Assembly: GCF_051960575.1 (NCBI RefSeq)
Contig: NZ_JBQCEE010000006.1
Location: 1 to 28,837 of the forward strand
Reading direction: 5' to 3'
Source: JBQCEE01 sp051960575
GTDB taxonomy: Bacteria > Actinomycetota > Actinomycetes > Mycobacteriales > Jatrophihabitantaceae
DNA: 28,837 nt
Position numbers and translations under genes: made by a program. The notes below the pieces were generated by a model. It was given only the letters and a program-made list of their open reading frames with translations. It did no database searches and was not told the origin of the DNA. Shown one piece after another: positions 7,624 to 16,950 of the stretch (the stretch's first letter is position 1; every line of letters begins with the position of its first letter).

Positions 7624-7637
7624 GCCCCGTCCGGGGC
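7624..7637. other. small GC hairpin in the divergent intergenic region
   Basis: GCCCCG (7624-7629) and CGGGGC (7632-7637) are perfect inverted arms around a 2-base loop. They lie in the 152-base region between the divergent Abi-alpha-like and ligC genes. No other structure stands out in that region, and the function is unknown. Confidence 0.25.
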
Positions 7638-7683
7638 CGTCCCGCGCCGCCGCGCGTCGGCCCGGCCTCGGCGCCGCCGCGGG

Positions 7684-7689
7684 CAGAAT
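7684..7689 (+). promoter_or_regulatory. candidate -10 box of ligC
   Basis: CAGAAT lies seven bases before the GTG at 7697. It matches the TANNNT pattern at five of its six positions by the looser N-A-N-N-N-T reading. It supports the GTG over the ATG at 7688, which would overlap the hexamer. Confidence 0.4.
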
Positions 7690-7696
7690 GGGCCGG

Positions 7697-8785
7697 GTGA
7701 AGCTGCCGGTGATGCCGCCCGTCGCCCCCATGCTGGCCAAGGCGGTGCAGACCATCCCGCCCGGGGCGAGTTACGAGCCGAAGTGGGACGGCTTCCGCAG
7801 CGTGATCTTCAGGGACGGCGACGACGTCGAGTTCGGCAGCCGCAACGAGCGGCCGATGACCCGGTACTTCCCCGAGCTGGTCGAGGCCGTGCGCCGCGAA
7901 CTGCCGGAGCGGTGCGTCGTCGACGGCGAGATCGTCATCGCCACCGACACGGGCCTCGACTTCGAGGCGCTGCAGCAGCGCATTCACCCCGCCGTGTCGC
8001 GCGTGACCATGCTGAGCGAGGCGACGCCGGCGTCGCTCATCGCCTTCGACCTGCTGGCCCTCGGCGACGACGACCTCACCGGCCGGCCCTTCCGCGAGCG
8101 GCGCGCCGCGCTCGAGCGGGCGCTGGCCGACGCCGCGCCGCCGATCCACCTGACGCCGGCCACCGACGACCTCGCCGAGGCGCAGCGCTGGTTCGTCGAG
8201 TTCGAGGGTGCCGGGCTCGACGGCGTGATCGCCAAGCCGTGGGACATCACCTACCAGCAGGACAAGCGGGTGATGTTCAAGATCAAGCACACGCGCACGG
8301 CCGACTGCGTGCTCGCCGGGTTCCGCTGGCACAAGACCTCGACGGACGCGAACCCGCTGATCGGGTCGTTCCTGCTCGGGCTCTACGACGACAGCGGCGA
8401 CCTGCACCACGTCGGCGTCGTCGGCGCGTTCACCGCGGCGCGGCGGGCCGAGCTCGTGCACGAGCTCGAACCGTTGCGGCTGCGCGACGGCGAGTCGCAC
8501 CCGTGGGAGCGCTGGTCGGAGGCACAGGCCCACACGGGGCAGCGGCTGCCCGGCGCGGTGAGCCGGTGGAACGCCACCAAGGACCTCTCGTTCGTGCCGC
8601 TGCGCCCCGAGCGCGTGCTCGAGGTCAAGTACGAGCACATGGAGGGCACACGCTTCCGCCACCTCGCCCACTTCGTGCGTTGGCGCGACGACCGCACGCC
8701 CGCGTCGTGCACCTACGAGCAGCTCGAGCAGCCGGTCGACTTCCGCCTCGACGACATCGTCCCCGGCCTCGGCACCCGCGCCTGA
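7697..8785 (+). CDS. ligC: ATP-dependent DNA ligase, LigC type
   Basis: A 362-residue stand-alone ATP-dependent DNA ligase. It adenylates itself on Lys29 of Lys-Trp-Asp-Gly-Phe-Arg (motif I) and then seals nicks. Further motifs are visible: SRNERPMTRYFPEL after motif I, VVDGEIVI and DFEALQQR (motif III region), GLDGVIAKPW (motif IV) and MFKIKHTRTADCVLAG (motif V). The adenylation domain covers roughly residues 1-220 and the OB-fold domain the remainder. No polymerase or nuclease domain is fused, unlike LigD. The start Met-Lys-Leu-Pro-Val-Met-Pro-Pro at the GTG 7697 matches the usual LigC N-terminus; an ATG at 7688 would add three residues. In mycobacteria LigC is a back-up ligase in end-joining or excision repair. 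No Ku or primase-type gene is in the window. Confidence 0.93.
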   Translation: MKLPVMPPVAPMLAKAVQTIPPGASYEPKWDGFRSVIFRDGDDVEFGSRNERPMTRYFPELVEAVRRELPERCVVDGEIVIATDTGLDFEALQQRIHPAVSRVTMLSEATPASLIAFDLLALGDDDLTGRPFRERRAALERALADAAPPIHLTPATDDLAEAQRWFVEFEGAGLDGVIAKPWDITYQQDKRVMFKIKHTRTADCVLAGFRWHKTSTDANPLIGSFLLGLYDDSGDLHHVGVVGAFTAARRAELVHELEPLRLRDGESHPWERWSEAQAHTGQRLPGAVSRWNATKDLSFVPLRPERVLEVKYEHMEGTRFRHLAHFVRWRDDRTPASCTYEQLEQPVDFRLDDIVPGLGTRA

Positions 8786-8790
8786 TCCGT

Positions 8791-8847
8791 CTTGTCCCCT
8801 GTCCCAGGCAGGAATCAAGCCGGAATCTGCCTGGGACGGGGGACAAG
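8791..8847. terminator. 21-bp inverted repeat, probable bidirectional terminator
   Basis: Arms at 8791-8811 and 8827-8847 match at 20 of 21 positions, with a 15-base loop. The repeat lies between the convergent ligC and reductase genes and stops five bases before the reductase stop codon. There is no T-run. Confidence 0.6.
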
Positions 8848-8852
8848 CGGCT

Positions 8853-9578
8853 TCAGCGCAGGACGCGGTAGCGGGTGAACAGCGCGCCGTCCTCCTCCAG
8901 CAGGCCGGTGAGCTCGAGCCCGGCGGGCTGCGGCAGCGGGTCGCCGCCGACGAGCTGGTGGTTGCCGGGGCCGGCGAGCAGCGGCGTGATGCTGAGGCAC
9001 AGCTCGTCCGCGACGCCGGCACGCACGAAGTCGGTGAACAGCCTCGGGCCGCCCTCGCCGAGCACCCGCGTGAGCCCGCGCTCGCGCAGCGCCGCGACGG
9101 CCGCCCGGAGGTCGACCGCGTCGTCGCCGCAGACGAGCACGTCGGCGACCTCCGCGAGCGCCCGCCGCTTGCCGGCGTCGGCCGCGCCGCTGGTGATCAC
9201 GATCGGACGCGACTCGCGGAACAGCGGCGTCGACGGATCGAGGTCGAGCGACGAGCTGACCGCCGCGATCGGCAGCTCGTCGGGAAGTCCGTACTCGCGA
9301 CGGGCGGCACGGCGGCGGTCGGAGAACCGCGCCGGCCCGTAGCGCTCGGCGCGGATCGTGCCGGCGCCCGCCACCACGACGTCGGCGAGGTCGCGCAGGG
9401 CGGCGAAGACGGCGTTGTCGCCCGGTGTCTGCAGCCCCCGTGACGCGCCCTCGACCGACCCGGCACCGTCGACGCTCGCGACGAAGTTCATGCGCACGCC
9501 GCCACGCTCGACCCACTCGTGGGCGTAGAACGCATGGAGATCGACGTCATCGGCGGGCGGGGGCAGCAGTCGGCGCAT
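8853..9578 (-). CDS. RibD C-terminal-domain reductase (pyrimidine reductase/DHFR-like)
   Basis: A 241-residue protein made of a single RibD C-terminal (DHFR-like) domain without the deaminase half of bifunctional RibD. Conserved blocks include RMNFVASVDGAGSVEGAS (residues 29-46), the DNAVFAALRDLADVVVAGAGTIRAERYG region, LGEGGPRLFTDF and LSITPLLAG. Such proteins use NADPH. The mycobacterial homologue Rv2671 sits beside the AFG1-type ATPase Rv2670c and has been linked to antifolate resistance. The same pairing with zapE here supports the assignment to this subgroup. The ATG at 9578 is only 23 bases from the zapE ATG. A TAGGCT hexamer lies seven bases before it, with no ribosome-binding site. 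The natural substrate is unclear. Confidence 0.85.
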   Translation of the reverse strand: MRRLLPPPADDVDLHAFYAHEWVERGGVRMNFVASVDGAGSVEGASRGLQTPGDNAVFAALRDLADVVVAGAGTIRAERYGPARFSDRRRAARREYGLPDELPIAAVSSSLDLDPSTPLFRESRPIVITSGAADAGKRRALAEVADVLVCGDDAVDLRAAVAALRERGLTRVLGEGGPRLFTDFVRAGVADELCLSITPLLAGPGNHQLVGGDPLPQPAGLELTGLLEEDGALFTRYRVLR

Positions 9579-9585
9579 GCAGCGC

Positions 9586-9595
9586 AGCCTAGGTT
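9586..9595. promoter_or_regulatory. overlapping divergent -10 boxes of the reductase and zapE genes
   Basis: TAGGCT on the minus strand (9591-9586) lies seven bases before the reductase ATG. TAGGTT on the plus strand (9590-9595) lies six bases before the zapE ATG. The two hexamers share positions 9590-9591 inside a CCTAGG palindrome. Both transcripts would be leaderless. A perfect palindrome GGTTCGAACC (9592-9601) also overlaps the plus-strand box. Confidence 0.5.
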
Positions 9596-9601
9596 CGAAC
9601 C

Positions 9602-10648
9602 ATGGCGGTGGAGGCGGCGGCGGACGGCGTGCACAGGCTCGTCGACCGGTCTCCGGTCGTCGCGCCCGAGACGCTGGTGGCCGGGCTCGTGCCGCCGCCG
9701 CTGTTCGCCGACGTCCGGTTCGACACCTACCGGCCCGACCCCGCCGAACCGACGCAGGCCGCGGCGCTCGCGACCCTCCAGCAGTTCGCCGCCGAGGCGT
9801 CCCGCCCGCCCGCGAGAGGGCTCTTCCGCAGGGCGGCGAAGCCGGCCTCGCACGGCGTGTACCTCGACGGAGGGTTCGGTGTCGGCAAGACCCACCTGCT
9901 CGCGTCCCTCTGGCACGCGTTCCCGGGCCCGAAGGCCTACGCCACGTTCGTCGAGCTCACCCACCTGGCGGGTGCGCTGGGCTTCCAGGGCGTCGTCGAC
10001 GCCCTCAGCGGCATGCGGCTGCTCGCGGTCGACGAGTTCGAGCTCGACGACCCCGGCGACACCGTGCTCGTGTCGACGCTGCTCGGGCGTCTCGCCGATG
10101 CCGGGGTGATGCTCGCGGCGACCTCGAACACGCTGCCCGACCGGCTGGGCGAGGACCGTTTCGCCGCCGAGGACTTCCTGCGCGAGATCCAGGGCCTCGC
10201 CGCCCGGTTCACGTCGGTGCGCGTCGACGGGCCCGACTACCGGCACCGGGGGCTGCCCGACCCGCCGCCACCGCGAAGCGAGGACGAGGTGCGCGCGGCC
10301 GCCGCCGCGACGCCCGGCAGCACCCTGGACGACTTCGGCCGGCTGCTCGAGCACCTCGCCACGCTGCACCCGTCGCGCTACGGCGCACTCGTCGACGGCG
10401 TCAGCGCCGTGCACCTGCTCGACGTGCACCCCGCGCCCGACCAGAACGTCGCCCTTCGGCTCGTCGTGCTCGCCGACCGCCTCTACGACCGGCAGATCCC
10501 GGTGGTGACGTCCGGCGTGCCGCTCGACGAACTCTTCGACGAGCAGATGCTCGCCGGTGGGTATCGCAAGAAGTACCGGCGGGCGATCAGCAGGCTCGTC
10601 GCCCTGGCCCGGGCAGGGTCAGGCCCCGGAAGGGAGCAGCGTGGGTAA
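9602..10648 (+). CDS. zapE: ZapE/AFG1-family ATPase
   Basis: A 348-residue AFG1-like P-loop ATPase. The Walker A motif is Gly-Gly-Phe-Gly-Val-Gly-Lys-Thr-His at residues 90-98 and the Walker B Asp144-Glu145 is in LLAVDEFELDD. Sensor-type Thr-Ser-Asn follows (AATSNTLPD), and FAAEDFLREIQ is another family block. The DPAEPTQAAALATLQQF region before Walker A also fits. In E. coli ZapE acts with the Z-ring during constriction; the mitochondrial relative Lace1/Afg1 handles membrane proteins. In actinobacteria the role is not settled. It starts at ATG 9602 from a predicted leaderless promoter shared with the divergent reductase gene. Its last eight bases overlap the start of the EcsC-like gene, predicting coupled translation. 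Confidence 0.88.
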   Translation: MAVEAAADGVHRLVDRSPVVAPETLVAGLVPPPLFADVRFDTYRPDPAEPTQAAALATLQQFAAEASRPPARGLFRRAAKPASHGVYLDGGFGVGKTHLLASLWHAFPGPKAYATFVELTHLAGALGFQGVVDALSGMRLLAVDEFELDDPGDTVLVSTLLGRLADAGVMLAATSNTLPDRLGEDRFAAEDFLREIQGLAARFTSVRVDGPDYRHRGLPDPPPPRSEDEVRAAAAATPGSTLDDFGRLLEHLATLHPSRYGALVDGVSAVHLLDVHPAPDQNVALRLVVLADRLYDRQIPVVTSGVPLDELFDEQMLAGGYRKKYRRAISRLVALARAGSGPGREQRG

Positions 10649-11345
10649 GCGGAAGGCCAAGGCGGCGCGGGGAATCCCGGTGCCGTCGGCCGTCGAGTCG
10701 GCGCTCGACACGGCGCTGGACAGGGCGTTGCGCATCCAGCGCCCGGTCGTGTCGGCCTATCTCGACCGCGTGCGGGCCAAGCGGCCGCGGGCGACGCCGG
10801 CCGAGGTGGTCGAGATGCTCGAGCGTCGCTACTTCAGCACCGTCGTCGGCATCGGCGGTGCCTCCGGCGCGGCGGCGGCGCTCCCCGGGGTGGGCACCGC
10901 GGCGACCGTCGCCTCGGGCGCGGCGGAGATCACCGCGTTCGTCGGCGCCACCGCGCTGTTCGCGCTCGCCCTCGCCGAGTTGCACAGCGTGCCGATCAGC
11001 GACCCGGAGGTGCGCCGCGCGCTCGTGGTCGCCGTCCTGCTCGGCGACGCCGGCACCGCCGTGCTCGCCGGCGAGCAGGGCGAGCGCCACTGGGCGCAGC
11101 TGCTCGGCCGCAGCATGGCGAAGGACCGCATCGGCGACATCAACGGCCGCCTCGGTCATCTGCTGCTCACCCGCTTCGGTGCCCGCCAGGGCGCGCTCCT
11201 GTTCGGCCGCGCCCTGCCGCTCGGGCTCGGCGCCGGGGTCGGTGCCGTCGGGAACGCCGCGCTCGCGCGCACGGCCATCGCCGCGGCGCGCCGGGCCTTC
11301 GGACCGGCGCCCTCGACCTTTCCACCGCGCGTCATCGACGGGTGA
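10641..11345 (+). CDS. EcsC-like hydrophobic protein
   Basis: A 234-residue protein with a basic N-terminus (GKRKAKAARG), an amphipathic helical part to about residue 65, and then Gly/Ala-rich hydrophobic helices. The segment GGASGAAAALPGVGTAATVASGAAE followed by the LHSVPISDPEVRRALVVAVLLGDAG block resembles the EcsC family, whose members associate with membranes but lack a clear biochemical role. The GTG at 10641 is chosen because GGAAGGGAG lies directly upstream; earlier in-frame starts would lie inside zapE without a ribosome-binding site. It overlaps the zapE stop codon by eight bases, so it is almost certainly co-expressed with zapE. The family assignment is from pattern only. Confidence 0.65.
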   Translation: MGKRKAKAARGIPVPSAVESALDTALDRALRIQRPVVSAYLDRVRAKRPRATPAEVVEMLERRYFSTVVGIGGASGAAAALPGVGTAATVASGAAEITAFVGATALFALALAELHSVPISDPEVRRALVVAVLLGDAGTAVLAGEQGERHWAQLLGRSMAKDRIGDINGRLGHLLLTRFGARQGALLFGRALPLGLGAGVGAVGNAALARTAIAAARRAFGPAPSTFPPRVIDG

Positions 11346-11371
11346 TCCATCACCGAACCGCCTCGGCGGAG

Positions 11372-11377
11372 TAGACA
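11372..11377 (+). promoter_or_regulatory. candidate -10 box of the AI-2E-family gene
   Basis: TAGACA lies seven bases before the ATG at 11385. A GGGA between them could instead act as a short ribosome-binding site, so the leaderless reading is weaker here than for other genes. A 5-bp hairpin (CCGCC/GGCGG) lies just upstream at 11359-11370. Confidence 0.3.
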
Positions 11378-11384
11378 GGGACCC

Positions 11385-12494
11385 ATGTCGACGCCGCCGC
11401 CGCAGGGCTCGCTGTTCGAGAGCGGCCCGCCCGACTCGGCGTCGTTCGGTGTGCCCGGCGTGCCGATCTCGCGCAACGCGGCCTTCTACCGCGGCTTCGT
11501 CGCCACGCTCGGCGTGCTGCTGGCCCTCGTGCTCGGCATGGCGGTGCGCGAGGCGTCCCAGGTCATCGAGCTGGTCGTCGTCGCCGCCTTCCTCGCGATC
11601 GGGCTGAACCCCATCGTCGAGTTCGCGATCCGCCGGGGCTGGAAGCGCGCCTGGGCGGTGCTGCTCGTCGGGGTGCTCTTCCTCGGCCTCGTGACGGTGA
11701 TCGTCTACTCGGTCGGCGGCGTGCTGCGCAACCAGCTCGTCTCGCTCATCAATGACGCCCCGCGGCTGATCGACGACCTGCGACGCAATCGCACCGTCGG
11801 CAACCTCGATCGCAAGTACCACTTCCTCACCGACCTGCAGAAGAAGATCGAGTCCGGTGATCTGTCGAAGAAGACCTTCGGCGGCATCTTCGACATCGGT
11901 GTGAGCGTCGTGCAGGCGGTCGCGAACGTGCTGGTGATCTTCGTGCTCACCCTGTACTTCCTCGCGTCGCTGCCCACGGTGAAGCTGGCGATGTACTCGC
12001 TGGCGCCGGCGAGCCGCCGCGAGCGGGTCGCCCACCTCGGTGACGAGATCCTGCGCCGGGTCGGCCGGTACGTGATCGGCGCGTTCCTCGTCGCCACCCT
12101 CGCGGGGACGGTCACGGCGGCCTTCCTGGTGAGCAGCGGGTTGGGCAACTACGCGCTGCCCCTGGCACTGCTCGTCGCGCTGCTCGACCTGGTGCCCCTG
12201 GTCGGCTCGATCCTCGGCGCCCTCACCGTCACGATCGTCGCCTTCGCCAACTCTCTCGGCACGGGCATCGCCGCCGCGATCTTCTACCTGGTCTACGAGA
12301 CGCTCGAGGGGTACGTGATCTACCCCCGCGTCATGCGATCGTCGATCGACGTCCCGGAGTACGTCACCATCGTCGCCGTGCTGCTCGGCGGCGCGGTCGA
12401 CGGCATCGTCGGCGCACTCATCGCCCTCCCGCTCGTCGCGGCGATCCTGCTGCTGGCCCAAGAGGTCTGGGTGCGCCGACAAGATCTCAACTGA
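11385..12494 (+). CDS. AI-2E family (DUF20/PerM-type) transporter
   Basis: A 369-residue multi-pass membrane protein of the AI-2E/PerM family. A 30-residue hydrophilic N-terminus is followed by paired helices around residues 35-75 and 80-110. Next comes a charged, helical extracytoplasmic stretch (about residues 110-175, including the LINDAPRLIDDLRRN segment), then further helices. The conserved DLVPLVGSILGA loop, which characterises the family, is present, as is the C-terminal EGYVIYPRVMRSSIDVPEYVTIVAVLLGG block. Family members have been implicated in autoinducer-2 export and in Na+/H+ antiport, so the name does not fix the substrate. It converges on treZ with only 13 bases between stop codons. 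Confidence 0.88.
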   Translation: MSTPPPQGSLFESGPPDSASFGVPGVPISRNAAFYRGFVATLGVLLALVLGMAVREASQVIELVVVAAFLAIGLNPIVEFAIRRGWKRAWAVLLVGVLFLGLVTVIVYSVGGVLRNQLVSLINDAPRLIDDLRRNRTVGNLDRKYHFLTDLQKKIESGDLSKKTFGGIFDIGVSVVQAVANVLVIFVLTLYFLASLPTVKLAMYSLAPASRRERVAHLGDEILRRVGRYVIGAFLVATLAGTVTAAFLVSSGLGNYALPLALLVALLDLVPLVGSILGALTVTIVAFANSLGTGIAAAIFYLVYETLEGYVIYPRVMRSSIDVPEYVTIVAVLLGGAVDGIVGALIALPLVAAILLLAQEVWVRRQDLN

Positions 12495-12510
12495 GCCGCG
12501 CAGGGGCTCA
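12492..12510. terminator. short inverted repeat containing both stop codons
   Basis: TGAGCC (12492-12497) and GGCTCA (12505-12510) form a perfect 6-bp stem with a 7-base loop. The left arm begins with the transporter stop and the right arm ends with the treZ stop. It is short and lacks a T-run, so it may be a weak terminator or chance. Confidence 0.3.
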
Positions 12511-14232
12511 GCCCACGATCGCCGCGCTCTCGCCGGCGAGCTTCAACGTCTGCCCCGACGGCTCGGCCGAGTCGGTCGAGAGCAGGATGCGGTCGACGGC
12601 CACCGGCACCTCCTGCGCCTCGGCGGCGAGGTTCGCGACGACGCGCAGGTCGCCGCGGTGGATGACCACCCAGCGCTTGTGCTCGTCGTACTCGACGCGC
12701 ACCGCGGCGAGCCGCGGGTCGCGCAGCGCCTCGTGCTCGTGGCGCAGGTGGATCAGGTCGCGGTAGAGGCGCAGCACGGTCGCGTGCTCGCCGCTCCTGG
12801 CCTCGTCCCAGTCGAGGATCGCCTCCCGGTACGCGGCGGGATCCTGCGGGTCGATCATCCGCGAGACGTCCCAGCCGTGCTGCCCGAACTCCTCGACGCG
12901 ACCCTTCCCGGTGGCCTCGGCGAGTTCCGGCTCGGGGTGCGAGGTGAAGAACGGCCACCGGGTCGAGGCCGCCCACTCCTCACCCATCCAGAGCATCGGG
13001 GTGAACGGCGAGGTCAGCAGCAGCACCGCGCCCACCTTGACCAGCCCCGGTGTCGTGAGCTCGGGCAGCCGGTCGCCGACGGCACGGTTGCCCACCTGGT
13101 CGTGGTTCTGCAGCGTCACCACGAAGCGCCACCCGGGGATGTGCTCGCGGTCGACCGGCGCACCGTGATCGCGGCCGCGGAAGGTCGAGTACGTGCCGTC
13201 GTGCAGGAACGCGTGGGTCATGACCTTCTCGAGCACCGGCAGCGAGCCGAAGTCGCAGTAGTACCCCTGCGTCTCGCCGGTGACGAGCGAGTGCAGCGCG
13301 TGGTGCACGTCGTCATCCCACTGCGCGTCCATGCCCCAACCACCCTCGGCGGTCGGCGTGATGACGGCGGCGTCGTTGAGGTCGCTCTCGGCGATGAGCG
13401 TGACCGGACGCCCGAGTTCCAGCGCGTGAACGCGGTCGCTGAGCTCAGCGAGGATGTGCCGCTTCGTCTGCGGCGCCGGGGGATTGAGCTCGGGCTGCAG
13501 GGCGTGGACGGCGTCCAGGCGCAGCGCGTCGACATGGAAGTCCTCGATCCACATCAGCGCGTTGTCGAGCACGAGGTCGCGGATCGGGGGGGCGTCGAAG
13601 TCGACGAGATCGCCCCAGGTGTTGCGTTCCTGCTTGAAGATCGGCATGAACTTCGGCAGGTAGTTCCCCGAGGGCCCGAGGTGGTTGTAGACGACGTCGA
13701 GCACCACCGACAGGCCGCGGGCGTGGCAGGCGTCGACGAAGCGCTTGAACCCGTCGGGGCCACCGTAGGTCTCGTGCACGGCATACCAGGCGACGCCGTC
13801 GTAGCCCCAGTTCCAGACGCCGTTGAAGTCGTTGACCGGCAGCACCTCGACGTGGGTGATGCCCAGGTCGACCAGATGGTCGAGCCGCTCGATCGCGCTG
13901 TCGAACGTCGCGCCCAGCGTGAAGGTGCCGATGTGCAGCTCGTAGACCACCGCGTCGTCGAAGGGTCGCCCCTGCCAATCGCCGTCGTGCCATGTGAACG
14001 CCGACTGGTCGTAGACCCGGCTCAGCCCGTGCACGCCCTCGGGCTGCCACCGCGACCGCGGGTCGGGCACCGGCTGCTCGTCGTCGTCGACGAGGAAGCC
14101 GTAGTCGGTGCCGGGCGCGAGCTCGGGGCCCTGCCACCAGCCGTTGCCCACTGCGTCCATCGGTCGTTCGGTGCCGTCGGCGACGAGCCGCAGACGCGAG
14201 ACGATCGGGGCCCACACACGCACGGCGGTCAT
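12508..14232 (-). CDS. treZ: malto-oligosyltrehalose trehalohydrolase
   Basis: A 574-residue GH13 enzyme that cuts trehalose from the reducing end of maltooligosyltrehalose, the second step of the TreY-TreZ route from glycogen or maltodextrin. The N-terminal CBM48-like domain covers about the first 95 residues, with the catalytic barrel starting at VYELHIGTFT. Catalytic residues are Asp240 (DALRLDAVHAL), Glu282 (LIAESDLND) and Asp378 (QNHDQVGNRA). The MGEEW block and a C-terminal beta domain complete the enzyme. The start is the ATG at 14232, with a GAAAGT hexamer seven bases upstream. treY is on the same strand, about 4.3 kb upstream, separated by an opposite-strand kinase/PPK2 cassette; no treX is in the window. 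Confidence 0.95.
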   Translation of the reverse strand: MTAVRVWAPIVSRLRLVADGTERPMDAVGNGWWQGPELAPGTDYGFLVDDDEQPVPDPRSRWQPEGVHGLSRVYDQSAFTWHDGDWQGRPFDDAVVYELHIGTFTLGATFDSAIERLDHLVDLGITHVEVLPVNDFNGVWNWGYDGVAWYAVHETYGGPDGFKRFVDACHARGLSVVLDVVYNHLGPSGNYLPKFMPIFKQERNTWGDLVDFDAPPIRDLVLDNALMWIEDFHVDALRLDAVHALQPELNPPAPQTKRHILAELSDRVHALELGRPVTLIAESDLNDAAVITPTAEGGWGMDAQWDDDVHHALHSLVTGETQGYYCDFGSLPVLEKVMTHAFLHDGTYSTFRGRDHGAPVDREHIPGWRFVVTLQNHDQVGNRAVGDRLPELTTPGLVKVGAVLLLTSPFTPMLWMGEEWAASTRWPFFTSHPEPELAEATGKGRVEEFGQHGWDVSRMIDPQDPAAYREAILDWDEARSGEHATVLRLYRDLIHLRHEHEALRDPRLAAVRVEYDEHKRWVVIHRGDLRVVANLAAEAQEVPVAVDRILLSTDSAEPSGQTLKLAGESAAIVG

Positions 14233-14239
14233 GCGGCAC

Positions 14240-14245
14240 ACTTTC
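14240..14245 (-). promoter_or_regulatory. candidate -10 box of treZ
   Basis: GAAAGT on the minus strand lies seven bases before the treZ ATG, in the 78-base divergent region shared with the first kinase gene. The hexamer is a loose match. Confidence 0.25.
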
Positions 14246-14310
14246 CCGTACCCGGAAGTCGACCAAACGGCGACGTGACCGACCCAGCAGCGTGGACGGA
14301 GGTGGGAACC

Positions 14311-16086
<1,776 letters not shown>

Positions 16087-16100
16087 GTCGATCGAGGCGC

Positions 16101-16106
16101 TAGTTT
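16101..16106 (+). promoter_or_regulatory. candidate -10 box of ppk2
   Basis: TAGTTT lies seven bases before the GTG at 16114, in the 27-base gap after the first kinase gene. It fits the TANNNT pattern fully. It suggests that ppk2 and the second kinase can be transcribed separately from the first kinase. No -35 box is evident. Confidence 0.45.
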
Positions 16107-16113
16107 CGGCGAC

Positions 16114-16950
16114 GTGGCCTCCGACACCCCGAAGACTGCCCGCGCTGCGTTCCGGCTGCTTGCCGGCCCGGTGAGCCTGGCGCACCTCGACCCCGGCGGC
16201 CGCCCGCTGCCGACCAAGAAGGACAAGCCGAAGACCAAGGCCAAGGTGCTGGCCGACCTGCAGGAACGGTTGTGGGCCGAGTCGACGGTCGGGGGACGCC
16301 GCCGCGTCCTGCTCGTGCTGCAGGGCATGGACACGGCCGGCAAGGGCGGCGTCACCGAGCACGTCGTCGGCGCGTGCGGCCCGATCGGCGTGCAGTACAC
16401 GGCGTTCAAGGCGCCGACCGACGAGGAGCAGCAGCACCCGTTCCTGTGGCGCATCGAGCGGAAGGTGCCCGGGCCGGGCATCGTCGGCGTCTTCGACCGG
16501 TCGCACTACGAGGACGTGCTGATCGTCCGCGTGCACGATCTCGTGCCCGAGAGCGAGTGGCAGGGACGCTACGACGAGATCAACGCCTTCGAGGCCAAGC
16601 TCGTGCAGGACGGCGTCACGATCATCAAGTGCTTCCTGCACATCAGCTACGACACCCAGCGCGAACGACTGCTGGCGCGTTTGAACGACCCCGACAAGCA
16701 CTGGAAGTTCCACGAGTCCGACATCGACGAGCGCGGCTACTGGGGCGCGTACGTCGCCGCGTACGAGGCGGCGCTCGAGCGGTGCAACACCGACGCCGCG
16801 CCGTGGTACGTGATCCCGTCCGACGACAAGGACTACCGCAACTGGGCGGTCGGCCGGCTGCTGCACGAGACCCTCGAGGCGATGGATCTGCAGTACCCGC
16901 GGCCGAAGCTCGACCGCGACCGGCTGCAGCGGCGCCTGGAGCCCGAGTGA
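16114..16950 (+). CDS. ppk2: polyphosphate kinase 2 family (polyphosphate:nucleotide phosphotransferase)
   Basis: A 278-residue single-domain PPK2 enzyme, which moves phosphate between polyphosphate and nucleoside mono- or diphosphates. The P-loop is Gly-Met-Asp-Thr-Ala-Gly-Lys-Gly-Gly at residues 71-79. The Walker B region Phe127-Asp128-Arg129-Ser130 continues as HYEDVLIVRVH. The lid region and the KHWKFHESDIDERGYWGAY block, followed by APWYVIPSDDKDYR, are as in the PPK2 phosphotransferase subfamily. Sequence does not reliably separate preference for AMP or ADP. The GTG start is supported by TAGTTT seven bases upstream. Its stop overlaps the start of the second kinase by four bases (GTGA at 16947-16950), so the two are translationally coupled. 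Confidence 0.93.
   Translation: MASDTPKTARAAFRLLAGPVSLAHLDPGGRPLPTKKDKPKTKAKVLADLQERLWAESTVGGRRRVLLVLQGMDTAGKGGVTEHVVGACGPIGVQYTAFKAPTDEEQQHPFLWRIERKVPGPGIVGVFDRSHYEDVLIVRVHDLVPESEWQGRYDEINAFEAKLVQDGVTIIKCFLHISYDTQRERLLARLNDPDKHWKFHESDIDERGYWGAYVAAYEAALERCNTDAAPWYVIPSDDKDYRNWAVGRLLHETLEAMDLQYPRPKLDRDRLQRRLEPE

Noticed and set aside
10587..12482. Long minus-strand open frame opposite the EcsC-like and AI-2E genes
   Set aside because: Arg/Glu/Asp-rich shadow with no motif. Both plus-strand genes are supported by membrane patterns and start signals.
12658..14310. Open plus-strand frame extending the first kinase upstream across treZ
   Set aside because: It is the antisense shadow of treZ in GC-rich DNA. 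The kinase fold begins just after the ATG at 14311, which has a strong ribosome-binding site.
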